A stretch of DNA of 64,000 nt from SOJZ01 sp964556565 (lineage in GTDB: Archaea; Thermoproteota; Bathyarchaeia; Bathyarchaeales; Bathyarchaeaceae): contig CAZKWF010000002.1 in assembly GCA_964556565.1 (NCBI GenBank), positions 1 through 64,000 of the forward strand, in the 5' to 3' direction. The position numbers were made by a program, and so were the translations under genes. This document shows positions 17,554 to 26,397 of this stretch, one piece after another. The number at the start of each line of letters is the position of its first letter. Position 1 is the stretch's first letter. The notes below the pieces were generated by a model. It searched no databases. It was not told where the DNA came from and saw only the letters and a list, made by a program, of their open reading frames with translations.

Positions 17554-18010
17554 ATTTTCACTCCTAACATTGTAATGTCCAGGCAAAGAAAAACTTTATG
17601 AAAAAATATCGAACTCTTTTGTTTTTTGCTTCTTCATTGTATGACCTAGCATAGTTAGGAAAGAAGAGTTGTTTGGCGTTTGCTTTATCATGCTTGATAT
17701 TCGTATTCTTTCTTTTTGTTGTCCACGCGTTGATTTACTGAAAGCTGGATACAAGGTTATATAGACATGCGCGTGGAGATATCCCCGAAGTCCAAAGCCA
17801 AGCTTAGCTTTCCGAATCTTGATATACCCTACAGAGTATGGCAGACAGAAATTGAGCCTTACGGTTGTTTAGTTATGCACGCACAAAGTTTATAGGTGTC
17901 CCGTGACTGTTGAGGGAAACTTAGTGCTATATGAAGGCGAGAAAACGAAAGCTGAACTACTGTATTTGGCCAAATTCTGTCTAGAGAAGCGTGTGATTTT
18001 CTAGGATGTC
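17554..18010. other. Intergenic spacer
   Basis: It contains a second copy of the GTGGAGATATC-CCCGAA element at 17773-17793, a TATA-like GGTTATATAG near 17755, and a 33-codon GTG frame at 17903-18004 (starts VTVEGNLVLYEGEK) of unknown status. This may be a fragment; nothing supports expression. Confidence 0.4.
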
Positions 18011-19213
18011 ATGATCATGGAACAAGTTTTTCTCCTAATTACCGTGACTTATGCCGTTTCACTTGGTGTAGGTCTTCTGCTGGAGAAATATTTGAGAATG
18101 CCTTGGATGTTTGCAGCTTTGTTCTTCGGTATGGTTCTCTCTTCATTCAACCTCTTCGAATTGACAGTGGAAGGAGAAACTTTTCGTGTATTCGCAAACC
18201 TAGGAATGCTGTTCCTTCTCTTCATGATAGGATTCAACTTGGAAATCGGAAAAATGAGGAAATTCGGAAAGGAAATCTTGAAAGGCACAATTTTCATAAT
18301 GGGCTTGGAAACCCTCACTGTCAGCTCTCTCTTGTATTTCGTCTTTCCCGCAGATGTGAGTAACTCTCCGCTGGTTGCAATAATTACCGCTCTCTCTTTC
18401 GCCACTGTTGGAGAAGCGATTCTCTTACCAATTCTAGCTAGGTTCAAAATAGTCAAAACAACATTTGGCCAACTAACACTTGGAATAGGAACTCTAGACG
18501 ACATTCTGGAAGTGTTAAGTCTTCTCCTAATTCCATTTTTACCCACATTCCTACCAAGAACTCAAATCCAAGGTTTCCCAAACCCTCTGCTGGTTTTGCT
18601 TGACCTAGGGGCAATATCGTTACTAACTTTAGTTCTAGTGAAATCTGGAGCTAAGATAAGAAGAATTTTGAGAGATAGTTCAAATTTTGAGTTTCTTCGC
18701 CCTCTTCTAATCTTACTTGTATTCTCTTCGTTTATTGTCTTAGGTGGATTTGTTTTTGAAAGTTTAGCAGCTGTCAGTGCAATTTTTGGCGGTATAGTTG
18801 CAAGGTCCTTACTGCCTAAAGAGAAATTGCTTAGAGACGAACGGGCCGTCAATTTCTTGGGGTACATCTTTCTTTCGCCACTTTTCTTCTTGAGTATTGG
18901 AGTGCATGTCTCTGTAACTTCGATTATTGTTTATCCACTGATGATTGCCCTCATATGGGTTGCCGCTAAAGGTTCAAAACTTCTGGTATCCTATTCGCTC
19001 TTTCACAAGACGCTTGGGACAAAATATTCGTTGCTGCTGGGTTTGGCGCTTAGTGTGCGGTTCAGCACCAGCCTCATTGTACAATATGTTTTGCTCAATT
19101 CTGACCTCATTTCTCTATCGTTATACTCTGCATTAGTAGCTACAGCCGTATTCATGAAGCCCGTCATATTGGGTGTACTCTCTTGGGCTCTCTCCAAGGG
19201 AAAACCTCCATAG
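18011..19213 (+). CDS. CPA2-family cation/proton antiporter
   Basis: 400 residues, almost entirely hydrophobic with about 12 transmembrane segments, fitting the Na+/H+ exchanger fold of the KefB/NapA group. The ion-site region GIGTLDDILEVL around residue 160-170 carries the paired aspartates expected for electrogenic CPA2 exchangers. No C-terminal TrkA-N domain is attached, so it is a transport-only form. The start at 18011 could equally be the ATG two codons downstream. It ends in a convergent spacer opposite the Taw1 gene. Confidence 0.9.
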   Translation: MIMEQVFLLITVTYAVSLGVGLLLEKYLRMPWMFAALFFGMVLSSFNLFELTVEGETFRVFANLGMLFLLFMIGFNLEIGKMRKFGKEILKGTIFIMGLETLTVSSLLYFVFPADVSNSPLVAIITALSFATVGEAILLPILARFKIVKTTFGQLTLGIGTLDDILEVLSLLLIPFLPTFLPRTQIQGFPNPLLVLLDLGAISLLTLVLVKSGAKIRRILRDSSNFEFLRPLLILLVFSSFIVLGGFVFESLAAVSAIFGGIVARSLLPKEKLLRDERAVNFLGYIFLSPLFFLSIGVHVSVTSIIVYPLMIALIWVAAKGSKLLVSYSLFHKTLGTKYSLLLGLALSVRFSTSLIVQYVLLNSDLISLSLYSALVATAVFMKPVILGVLSWALSKGKPP

Positions 19214-19257
19214 AAAAATACTGCTAACAAGAAGTAAAATCCTAGAAATCAACTCCT

Positions 19258-19266
19258 TGCATGCAT
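19258..19266. repeat. TGCATGCAT element
   Basis: Copy of the recurrent palindrome, in the convergent spacer between the antiporter and taw1. Confidence 0.4.
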
Positions 19267-19329
19267 ACACGGAAAGGAGTCAAAATCTACGGTAAGCGGA
19301 AGTAAGTATGTCACCAGAGAGTTAAGGGG

Positions 19330-20289
19330 TCACCTCGAAAGCTTAATGGGTTTTTCCAAATGGCTTAACAAAACAACTCGGCTTTCTGGAGATTCGTCGA
19401 GAATGTTGTAGCCCATTTCCTTGGTCAGCTGATGGGCGAACTTTTGGATCTCCCGGTGAGTTGGCATGTTTTCGAATCCTAAACGCAGCCGTGAAAAACC
19501 GACGTGCATGTAAGCTTTCGGCTCCACATATGTCACATTAGCCTTTCTAATCAGTTGAGCGTACAGTTCTGGGTGTTCTAAATTCAAGTTTCGTGCCAAC
19601 GTTATCCGAATTACGGTGGGGCATTTAAAACTAGGCAGCAAGGATAGGGTTTCGTTGAGTTTTTCCCAAGCCGCGGGGATTTGTGGGCGGCAAGTTTTCA
19701 AAAACGTTTTCTTATCAAATGCAGAAACCGAGATGTATAGTTGGGTAGGCTCCTCGCTTAACCGTGACAGAGCTTCTGGAACCGTTCCATTAGAGACCAC
19801 AAACGTGGTAAACCCTCGTTTATGAAAGCCTCGAATTAGCCCGTCTAGTGGAGAGTATAGCGTTGGTTCACCAGTTAAACTTATGGCTACATGCTTAGGC
19901 GTTAAGGCTTCCTTATACTTCTCTTGATCTGCTTTCGGATTTCCCTTGTATCCGCTCAAAATCTTAAGCTGTGCTTGAATGGCCCCCTCAATTATGTCTT
20001 CCGGGGCATCCCATTCTGGCAGTTGCATCTCATCCCATTTCAACCCGTGGTCTCCACTTTGAGCACGCCAACAAAAACGACAATGCATCGTGCAGTAAAA
20101 AAGCGTGGGCGTCATCTGAAGACATTGATGGCTCTTTATACCGTAGAATCTTTGCTTATAGCAGACTCTGTTGTGAACAAGAGATTCGTAAAGCCATCTG
20201 CAGCGTTTGACAGCGGATTGTCTTCCAACAAGATGGTACTTCTGTTTTTTCAACAGTTGGATGAGTTTGTTGGAAACCAGAGACTGCAA
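19330..20289 (-). CDS. taw1: 4-demethylwyosine synthase (Taw1/TYW1-like radical SAM)
   Basis: 319 residues, typical of archaeal Taw1, lacking the flavodoxin domain of eukaryotic TYW1. The radical SAM cluster motif is CTMHCRFC (about residue 67-74), preceded by CYKQRFYGIKSHQC, which supplies the second-cluster cysteines. SLTGEPTLYS and VSNGT are the family SAM-binding segments. It converts m1G37 of tRNA-Phe and pyruvate to the tricyclic imG-14. Trm5, which makes the m1G37 substrate, is encoded at 58584-59651, so the first two wyosine steps are both present. Confidence 0.93.
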   Translation of the reverse strand: MQSLVSNKLIQLLKKQKYHLVGRQSAVKRCRWLYESLVHNRVCYKQRFYGIKSHQCLQMTPTLFYCTMHCRFCWRAQSGDHGLKWDEMQLPEWDAPEDIIEGAIQAQLKILSGYKGNPKADQEKYKEALTPKHVAISLTGEPTLYSPLDGLIRGFHKRGFTTFVVSNGTVPEALSRLSEEPTQLYISVSAFDKKTFLKTCRPQIPAAWEKLNETLSLLPSFKCPTVIRITLARNLNLEHPELYAQLIRKANVTYVEPKAYMHVGFSRLRLGFENMPTHREIQKFAHQLTKEMGYNILDESPESRVVLLSHLEKPIKLSR

Positions 20290-20410
20290 ATGGAATCACC
20301 AGCGCGCCTTAAAGACGCAGCTTTCTCTTATTAACTAGATGGAATTCGACGAGTAACGGCTTCAGCATGACTTTTATCCTAGGGAATAGCAATGCGAAAA
20401 AGACAAACTT

Positions 20411-20425
20411 GCATGCATGCGCATG
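20411..20425. repeat. GCATGCATGCGCATG element
   Basis: Longest copy of the recurrent intergenic palindrome. Its last 12 bases also occur at 60534-60545. Confidence 0.5.
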
Positions 20426-20436
20426 TTCCTGTTGTT

Positions 20437-21381
20437 CTAGGGAGTTGTTGAGTTCGTGGGAATCAATACTGGGATTCCATCTGTTCCAACTATCAATATC
20501 TCCACATCTGGTGCAATTCTCTGTAGAGCTTGAACCCAAAGATAAAGCTCAGCTATTCTTGTCTCATTTCCACTCTGGCCAACCGACTCCAAGACCAGTT
20601 CAATCGCCTCTCTCGTTGCGTTAGCTTCAATGATTTTTGCTTCTGCTTCACCTGAAGCTTTGATAACAATCTCCTGAGCCGTTGCATTCGCTAATATCAA
20701 GATTCTTTCTCTTTCAAACTCTGCTTGAATTTTCTGCTGTTCAGCAACAAGTTTGTCCTCTATTGCAGACGTGTATTTTTCTGGGTAGCCAATATTCTTC
20801 AAGTCAAACTCTAAGTGCATCAAAGTTCCAGCCAAAGATGATTCAGCTTGAAGTTCTTCAAGTACAGTCGCTTCTATCTCATTTCTGACAACATCTCTGA
20901 ACTCTATTGTTTCCAGAGCAGTATAGTTCTTAGTTATCAACCGCATGGTTTCTTCCAAAATAGACTCGATAGCAGTCTCCTTGTAGTTCATATTTGGGTA
21001 ATTGCTATAAAGATTTCTGATTTTGTCTGTGTTAAGCGCCCATCTCACTAAGACTTCTATTTGCATCTCAAGCTGATCAGAAGAGAAACAAGGAACTGTA
21101 GCCTCATAAGAGTCTGTAGCATAATAGATATCAACGGCACTAACCCAAGGTGCCTTCACCGCGAAAGCCGGACCAAGTATCGGATCACCTATCGACTTGG
21201 AAACAGGATCAACCAGAACAACAGCATGCCCAACATCAACTTTCACTAACATCATCAAAGGAAATATCACAGCGAAAAGCAACAGAACAACAAAAAGCAC
21301 AATCAACCCAGTTCTTGCCAATGTCCAAGAGAATCTCAAAGAATCTGAACCGTTATCCTCTTCACTCATTTCTATCTCCAT
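20437..21381 (-). CDS. SPFH/Band 7 (stomatin/prohibitin-like) membrane protein
   Basis: 314 residues: a single N-terminal transmembrane helix (about 24-50), then the SPFH domain (about 52-200), then a long coiled coil (AEQQKIQAEFERERILILANATAQE region, about 215-270), ending in a VEILIVGTDGIPVLIP strand. The order matches prohibitin-like scaffolds that form membrane rings. It is followed upstream on the same strand by a small membrane protein 27 bp away, which may be its partner, as NfeD is for stomatin, though that one does not look like NfeD. Confidence 0.88.
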   Translation of the reverse strand: MEIEMSEEDNGSDSLRFSWTLARTGLIVLFVVLLLFAVIFPLMMLVKVDVGHAVVLVDPVSKSIGDPILGPAFAVKAPWVSAVDIYYATDSYEATVPCFSSDQLEMQIEVLVRWALNTDKIRNLYSNYPNMNYKETAIESILEETMRLITKNYTALETIEFRDVVRNEIEATVLEELQAESSLAGTLMHLEFDLKNIGYPEKYTSAIEDKLVAEQQKIQAEFERERILILANATAQEIVIKASGEAEAKIIEANATREAIELVLESVGQSGNETRIAELYLWVQALQRIAPDVEILIVGTDGIPVLIPTNSTTP

Positions 21382-21408
21382 CTCCGTTTACAATACAGCA
21401 TCAGCAGG

Positions 21409-21720
21409 CTATATCATTTTCCTGCGTTGCTCACTCTTTCTCACAAAATACCACATTAACCATGTGATGATAAAGATAGGTAGAATATCCGCTCCCGGTA
21501 CTAGCTCAAACAAGGACACAACTGCAACCCAACGAAACATAACAAAGCAAGCGAGGATTCCAACTACGTCAAGAAAATCGCCTACTACAGGAAGAAGTAA
21601 AACCGCAACCATATATTCGCTAACATCTAATACTACGCAAATAACGAGAAAAAGCAATTCATACTCGGTAAGAACAAAGTATTGTGGGAAAGACCTGAAC
21701 CGTTCGTCTCGCTGCGCCAA
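21409..21720 (-). CDS. Small membrane protein
   Basis: 103 residues with three hydrophobic segments (about 20-42, 48-66 and 77-92) and basic ends. I do not recognise a family. It is immediately upstream of and probably cotranscribed with the SPFH gene, which suggests a role in the same membrane assembly. Confidence 0.55.
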   Translation of the reverse strand: MAQRDERFRSFPQYFVLTEYELLFLVICVVLDVSEYMVAVLLLPVVGDFLDVVGILACFVMFRWVAVVSLFELVPGADILPIFIITWLMWYFVRKSEQRRKMI

Positions 21721-21800
21721 ATGTTATTCATCCCGCCTATGGCTCTAACCATTCTATGTGTTTTAGAGACCTCTTATAAGTAGTTTTAGAGCAAGCACGA

Positions 21801-21810
21801 CATGCATGCA
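21801..21810. repeat. CATGCATGCA element
   Basis: Copy of the recurrent palindrome, in the divergent spacer just before the zinc-finger gene. Confidence 0.45.
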
Positions 21811-21844
21811 AAACCTAATAGTCAGTCCAATCAACGTTATATGT

Positions 21845-22492
21845 ATGTGTGCAGGCAATAGTTGCTGCGACATTTGTGGGACTCTAAGTGAAGACCTAGC
21901 TGAATGCAAAATCTGTGAGTCCTGGATTTGCGAAAAATGCATGGATTCAGTTAAAGGCATCTGCAGAAATTGCGAAGTCTGGGAGTATTTAGATCTAGAA
22001 CGTGTGCGTGAAGAATGTCAAAATGGTCGCGCACTTGCCGATGAGCATGTCATGCACGATATGTATGAAACATATGAGAGGGATACGAAAGAAAAGAAGA
22101 AGGAAACGGAAAGGAAAGTGATGGATATGGTCTTGAAAGCGATAAAGACTGGTGAGGTTTTCAGGACCCCATCTGGAAGTGCAGCATTTATAGTTGAAAA
22201 AGTTGCTGAAGATGAAGTAATATTCAGAGTAGGCACACGGAGGCAATTGGAAATTACCGTTTCTTCGGATTGTTTAAATGGTGTCCCCAGTTTTTTGAAA
22301 CGAAAAGGTTGGGTACTGGTTGGTGCTAGGCATGATGAATCATCGCCAGGAGGATCGTTTGATGAGTACCTCAAAAGATTCGCTCAACCTCGGGGAATCA
22401 GTGCCGCATCTTATGTTGCACCTATTCTGCAAAAAATTCTCCTAATTCAAGTGGATACAAATGGCCCTCACAGGATTCGTTTGACCAGATAA
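21845..22492 (+). CDS. B-box-like zinc-finger protein of unknown function
   Basis: About 215 residues. The N-terminus holds a treble-clef or B-box-like cluster of eight cysteines: CCDICG, CKICESWICEKC, then ICRNC. A charged helical linker (about 60-100) leads to a mixed alpha/beta C-terminal domain (VFRTPSGSAAFIVEKV, VIFRVGTRRQLEI) that could bind nucleic acid or protein. The frame extends to 21806, but the upstream part has no matching features, so I prefer the ATG at 21845. No clear family. Confidence 0.65.
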   Translation: MCAGNSCCDICGTLSEDLAECKICESWICEKCMDSVKGICRNCEVWEYLDLERVREECQNGRALADEHVMHDMYETYERDTKEKKKETERKVMDMVLKAIKTGEVFRTPSGSAAFIVEKVAEDEVIFRVGTRRQLEITVSSDCLNGVPSFLKRKGWVLVGARHDESSPGGSFDEYLKRFAQPRGISAASYVAPILQKILLIQVDTNGPHRIRLTR

Positions 22493-22580
22493 GTGAATTG
22501 AGTGTTCCTTTTCGAATCGTGTCCGCTTTACCTATTAGCACAGAAATTTCCGTATTGCATGAATGAAAGAGGCAAACATC

Positions 22581-22703
22581 ATGACCAAAGCAGACGACGA
22601 CAATCATTCAAACCAGCTAAACCCTAACAATGACGCCTACTGGGAAAGTCGTGGATGCGACGAGCGCCCAGACGACTGGGAAGAGCGCTCAGAGGACAAA
22701 TAG
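22581..22703 (+). CDS. 40-residue conserved small protein (NPNN-AYW-SRG type)
   Basis: A tiny gene with AAAGAGG about 8 bp before its ATG. The product is strongly acidic and hydrophilic, with the core LNPNNDAYWESRG followed by DERPDDWEER. I recall very similar short proteins from diverse archaea and some bacteria, often unannotated, with the NPNN..YW.SRG signature. No function is known. It follows the zinc-finger gene by about 90 bp on the same strand and precedes a T-rich stretch that may end transcription. Confidence 0.6.
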   Translation: MTKADDDNHSNQLNPNNDAYWESRGCDERPDDWEERSEDK

Positions 22704-22825
22704 AACCAATGGCACCTTTGATCAACCCACCTCCCCTTTTTTTTATGTTGCGAAAAATATAGGTTAATAGAAAGTCGAACTAATAATGAAGAAGTGTATG
22801 AAACCCGAGTGCATTTACGCATAAG

Positions 22826-24454
22826 TTGAGAGCATCTGCACTGGTGATAATCTTGGACGTAGCACAAGAGCATGAGAAGGTAAGAGAATTTGAGCGAAAG
22901 CCAGGATACCAAATGCAGCTCCGTCACGCAGTACATACGACTCAAAAACTAAAACAGCTGAACAAGAGTGAAAGAAAAGCACAGCTGACACGTTTCGCAA
23001 ATGAATCGCATTTTCTCTTAAGGCGGACAATTGACCCAGGCTTCTATCGCTTTGTTAGACAGAGGGAGCTGAAAAGAAAGAACTGGTATTGGAATCAAGT
23101 AAGAGAACTTGGATATCTAATCCTGCTTGATATTCTTCATCCAGAAAATGCCACCCCAACACGAGCCACTAGAAAGCCGAAGACAACGACAGACAGTCAC
23201 ATGAATTCATGGGTTACTGGACGACAGTTGAGAAGAGTCAGAAGGAACTATCCAGAACTCTTCTTCACTCCTCCGAAGAAAACAGGTAAGAAGATCAAGG
23301 ATAAGCGCGAAACTCGCTATTCCACCGTCTTCACTGATATGTCTGAGGTAGATGAATCAGACTGGAGAGCTGCGGCTGAAATGCTGGCTATTATGGGTTT
23401 TGCAGAATTGCCGTATAGAGGGAGAATCCATGAGATGAGAGCGCTTCACGCGGCCTTGAGAATGGTTGACCCTGACGACATCATGGGTCTTGAGAGGTTC
23501 TTGGAACTTCAGAAAGCCTCTTTGAGAATAATTGTATCTAATTTCGGACACGCAACGCAAGAGGAGTGGCTGATCCGCCACATTGAAAAGGGAACTGTAG
23601 TTCTCGAGACCACCTACCAGCTTATAGATGATGCAGTTGCGTTGAGATGGTATAGAACCATAAAGTCTGAAGTGAAGAAAACAAGGTTACTGAGAGAAAA
23701 ACATCCCTTATCATACTCGAGGGAAGATGCGAAGACAGCGGTTGAGCGAACCTTCAAATGGTGCAAGGACCCTGTAACGGCAGTCGACCTTGTATTGCGA
23801 GGGGCAGCTGCATATTCGCAACTGGCCAAGTATAGGGTTGCACTTTGGTTATATGAAGAATGTTTGAAGCATCCTATTGAAGAAGAGGATAAGGGGTTAT
23901 GTCTTCACAATGTGGCTTGGACTTATCGGATGAAGGGAAGACCAAGAAAATATCTTAGTTGGCTTCAGAAAGCCTTGACCACCTTCGAGAATCTCAATAG
24001 CTCGTTCAACACGGGAATAACATGGGCTTACATTGCAGAAGCATATCATCTCTTGAAGAAGAGCCACATGTATAACGAGGCAATACAGCGGTCCAAGAGT
24101 ATTCTGTCGGGACCAGACTTGGAAGATGCCAAATTGGCTCAGGCGTATCTTTGCGTGGCAGACTGTGCTATGAGAACTGGAAACCGCGCATGGGAACGAG
24201 AAGCAGTTGTGTCAGGCCTTAAGGCAGCTTCAAAATTGAGCGACATAGAATATGCTTCATATTACAATCAACGCCTAACTGACCTCGACGCTGGAAAGTC
24301 CACGCCTTATGCAGAGATGGAGCCTGGAAAGCTAAAGAGACCACCTACCTTCAGATGGCACATAGAGGGATCCGAGATGTTTTTACCGTTGTCGCCGAAG
24401 TCGTCCAATGCAAAAAAATCTGAGAGAAAGTTATCAGGCGTAAACGATTGCTAG
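22826..24454 (+). CDS. Large soluble protein with TPR-like C-terminal half, unknown function
   Basis: 542 residues. The N-terminal 170 are very basic with many Arg/Lys (RRVRRNYPELFF, KKTGKKIKDKR), suggesting nucleic-acid or ribosome contact. The C-terminal part (about 310-490) is helical with TPR-like spacing (AAAYSQLAKYRVALWLYEECL, HNVAWTYRMKGRPRKYLSWLQKAL, TWAYIAEAYHLLKKSHMYNEAI). No enzymatic motif. The TTG at 22826 has no clear ribosome site and the true start could be the GTG a few codons downstream. I do not recognise the family. Confidence 0.6.
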   Translation: MRASALVIILDVAQEHEKVREFERKPGYQMQLRHAVHTTQKLKQLNKSERKAQLTRFANESHFLLRRTIDPGFYRFVRQRELKRKNWYWNQVRELGYLILLDILHPENATPTRATRKPKTTTDSHMNSWVTGRQLRRVRRNYPELFFTPPKKTGKKIKDKRETRYSTVFTDMSEVDESDWRAAAEMLAIMGFAELPYRGRIHEMRALHAALRMVDPDDIMGLERFLELQKASLRIIVSNFGHATQEEWLIRHIEKGTVVLETTYQLIDDAVALRWYRTIKSEVKKTRLLREKHPLSYSREDAKTAVERTFKWCKDPVTAVDLVLRGAAAYSQLAKYRVALWLYEECLKHPIEEEDKGLCLHNVAWTYRMKGRPRKYLSWLQKALTTFENLNSSFNTGITWAYIAEAYHLLKKSHMYNEAIQRSKSILSGPDLEDAKLAQAYLCVADCAMRTGNRAWEREAVVSGLKAASKLSDIEYASYYNQRLTDLDAGKSTPYAEMEPGKLKRPPTFRWHIEGSEMFLPLSPKSSNAKKSERKLSGVNDC

Positions 24455-24585
24455 CCTCTAGCGTTCGTAGCAGTGCCACACACGCCTAGCCTGGTACGGT
24501 TTGAGTGGAAAATCCTCCCTAGTTTTGGAGTACTCAAGAACTCGGGTGCATGAATACAAATCCCTCCCGGGCCACTTTGAAATTC

Positions 24586-24597
24586 TGCATGCATGCA
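24586..24597. repeat. TGCATGCATGCA element
   Basis: Twelve-base perfect copy of the recurrent intergenic palindrome. Confidence 0.5.
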
Positions 24598-24633
24598 AAT
24601 AATGTTGTAGGGGTTGTAAAAACGTAATGTGTT

Positions 24634-24647
24634 GTAAAATATTTTAC
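24634..24647. promoter_or_regulatory. Perfect palindrome GTAAAATATTTTAC, possible operator
   Basis: A 14-bp perfect inverted repeat 114 bp upstream of the secreted-protein start, preceded by a TTGTAAAAAC half-site at about 24614. The position upstream of the likely TATA suits an activator or repressor site. No regulator is identified. Confidence 0.35.
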
Positions 24648-24760
24648 GAATAACGATTTCTAGTTGAAGGACAAAGTTTAAAATGCTTGTCGTTAAGAAA
24701 TGTTCACATCTCTAGGAACACTAAGTTAAACATCAGAGGAATAGAGAGCGAGGGAAAAAC

Positions 24761-26302
24761 GTGTACAAGAATCTGCCGAAGAAGGGAAAAATCACAGTAT
24801 CTTTCATAACAATTCTGCTTTTAACAACGCTCATCTCATCATTTTTGCCTAACGTAACAGCAACCCCTGTTGAAATCGTGTCTGTTTCTCCAGAAAGCGG
24901 GCAGGTCGGAGACATCGTGCGAGTTATTGGACAAATCGATACAGCAAACGGATCATACGCAATCTTCTTTGATGAGGAAAGAGTGAAGAACGGAACTGCA
25001 GTGGAGACAATGGTCAACGACACATTTACTGTTCCTACTCGCCAGACGGGTAATTATAACATAACATTACATGACATTACCACGACGAACAACGCCACGG
25101 CTGAATTCACAGTCATCGAAATCATAGCCTACTGTCAAACACGAAACAAATACGACCAAAAACCCCTAACCAACGTATCTGTCGACGTTTACGTCAACAC
25201 GACGCATATAACCAGCGGAACGACCAACGAAACCGGCTGGACCAGCTTCAAGCTTGACCGCGGCAACTATACTTTTAAGGCCTTCTGGAACGAGGAACTA
25301 GTTGGCAGCTTAAACGGAAGCGTTACAGGAAACGTTACAGACTATATGCTAGAGAGAACGTTTTACATCGAATGCGAACTTGCCCACATTACAATAGCAG
25401 TAAATGATGAGGCAGGCAATCCACTACCCTTCATCAACGTAAACTTAGCGTCTAACAACACAGAGACTCTTCTGTTCGAAACCAATAACACAGGCATCAT
25501 AACCACCACCACATTCACCAATGTTAGCTACACAATCGAGTCTAGACGTTACGGCTACCTATTTGATACAACACTGATTGAAAACCTAACATACACACGC
25601 GATGGAAAAGACAGAATCAACATCACATGCCCAACATACACTCTGTTTGTTTACACACTGGATTCGAAAGAACAAGCGCTCAAAAACGTTGAAGTAACAG
25701 TTTATGAATGGAGCAGTGAACGCGTTGTGGGATCAGGATCTACAGACTCTGACTTCGGAAGCATCGCCTTCAATTGCACGTTTGGACGATACAAGATTAA
25801 GGTATATAGCATAGAGTGGGGACGCAAAGTTGTTCTTAACGAAACAGTCATAGATCTAGTTGAAGACCCATTCTTCTTCGTAGTCCACTGCAGAATTTCT
25901 AATCTAGACCCTTCTGTAAAGGTTGTTGACTATTTTTGGCAACCCATTCCAAATGCTGAGGTGAAGCTTGAACGAAAATTTGACGAGGAATATGTGAATG
26001 TTGCTAACTTAACAACCGAATCTGATGGAACGGTGCTACTGCCTAAAATTGGTGGTGATTATCGAATTTCGGTTTATGTGATGGGTGAAGGTTGCGAGGT
26101 CAGGTCTATACACCTTAGTGAGTCACAGGCAATCGAGTTTAAGATAAACAAATACGTCACTATTGGAGGATACCCGCTTCAAATCACTCAGCTAATCACG
26201 TACATCGCACTAGCTCTACTAATTGCCACACTTGCGTTAATCATAGCATATAGAAGATTTCCGAAAACAATCAAGAAAGAAAAAACCACACGAAAAGATT
26301 AA
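24761..26302 (+). CDS. Secreted, C-terminally anchored multi-beta-domain protein
   Basis: 513 residues from a GTG start with GAGGG about 7 bp upstream. There is a signal peptide (hydrophobic about 12-35). An IPT/Ig-like first domain (PVEIVSVSPESGQVGDIVRVIGQ) precedes at least four carboxypeptidase-regulatory-like or transthyretin-like beta modules with repeated VSVDVYVNTT, ITIAVNDEAGNPLP, NVEVTVYEW and PIPNAEVKLE openings. A transmembrane helix near 475-497 and a basic tail complete it. There are more than twenty N-X-S/T sequons, so it is probably heavily N-glycosylated at the cell surface. The glycan island begins less than 1 kb downstream. Confidence 0.8.
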   Translation: MYKNLPKKGKITVSFITILLLTTLISSFLPNVTATPVEIVSVSPESGQVGDIVRVIGQIDTANGSYAIFFDEERVKNGTAVETMVNDTFTVPTRQTGNYNITLHDITTTNNATAEFTVIEIIAYCQTRNKYDQKPLTNVSVDVYVNTTHITSGTTNETGWTSFKLDRGNYTFKAFWNEELVGSLNGSVTGNVTDYMLERTFYIECELAHITIAVNDEAGNPLPFINVNLASNNTETLLFETNNTGIITTTTFTNVSYTIESRRYGYLFDTTLIENLTYTRDGKDRINITCPTYTLFVYTLDSKEQALKNVEVTVYEWSSERVVGSGSTDSDFGSIAFNCTFGRYKIKVYSIEWGRKVVLNETVIDLVEDPFFFVVHCRISNLDPSVKVVDYFWQPIPNAEVKLERKFDEEYVNVANLTTESDGTVLLPKIGGDYRISVYVMGEGCEVRSIHLSESQAIEFKINKYVTIGGYPLQITQLITYIALALLIATLALIIAYRRFPKTIKKEKTTRKD

Positions 26303-26397
26303 CGCCTAAGCAAAAAAGTTTATAATACTCTTTACCTTAACATAATCTTGATCAGCGACACTTGATTTAAAGAAATTTTCGTTTTCAAAATAGGATT

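Larger units (their letters stand above)
24455..24760. other. Intergenic spacer with palindromes and a promoter
   Basis: It holds a tRNA-like but badly degenerate stretch at about 24480-24575, the TGCATGCATGCA element (24586-24597), a 14-bp perfect palindrome (24634-24647), and an A/T-rich AAGTTTAAAATG near 24675 that could be the TATA region of the secreted-protein gene. Confidence 0.5.

Noticed and set aside
21197..21748. 183-residue plus-strand frame rich in Thr/Ser/Asn
   Set aside because: Antisense to the start of the SPFH gene and to the small membrane protein; biased composition, no ribosome site.
24480..24575. tRNA-like stretch (D-arm-like CCTAGCCTGGTACGG, GGA in a loop, TCCC near the end)
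   Set aside because: The acceptor stem does not pair, the anticodon stem has several mismatches and the T loop is degenerate. At most a relic.
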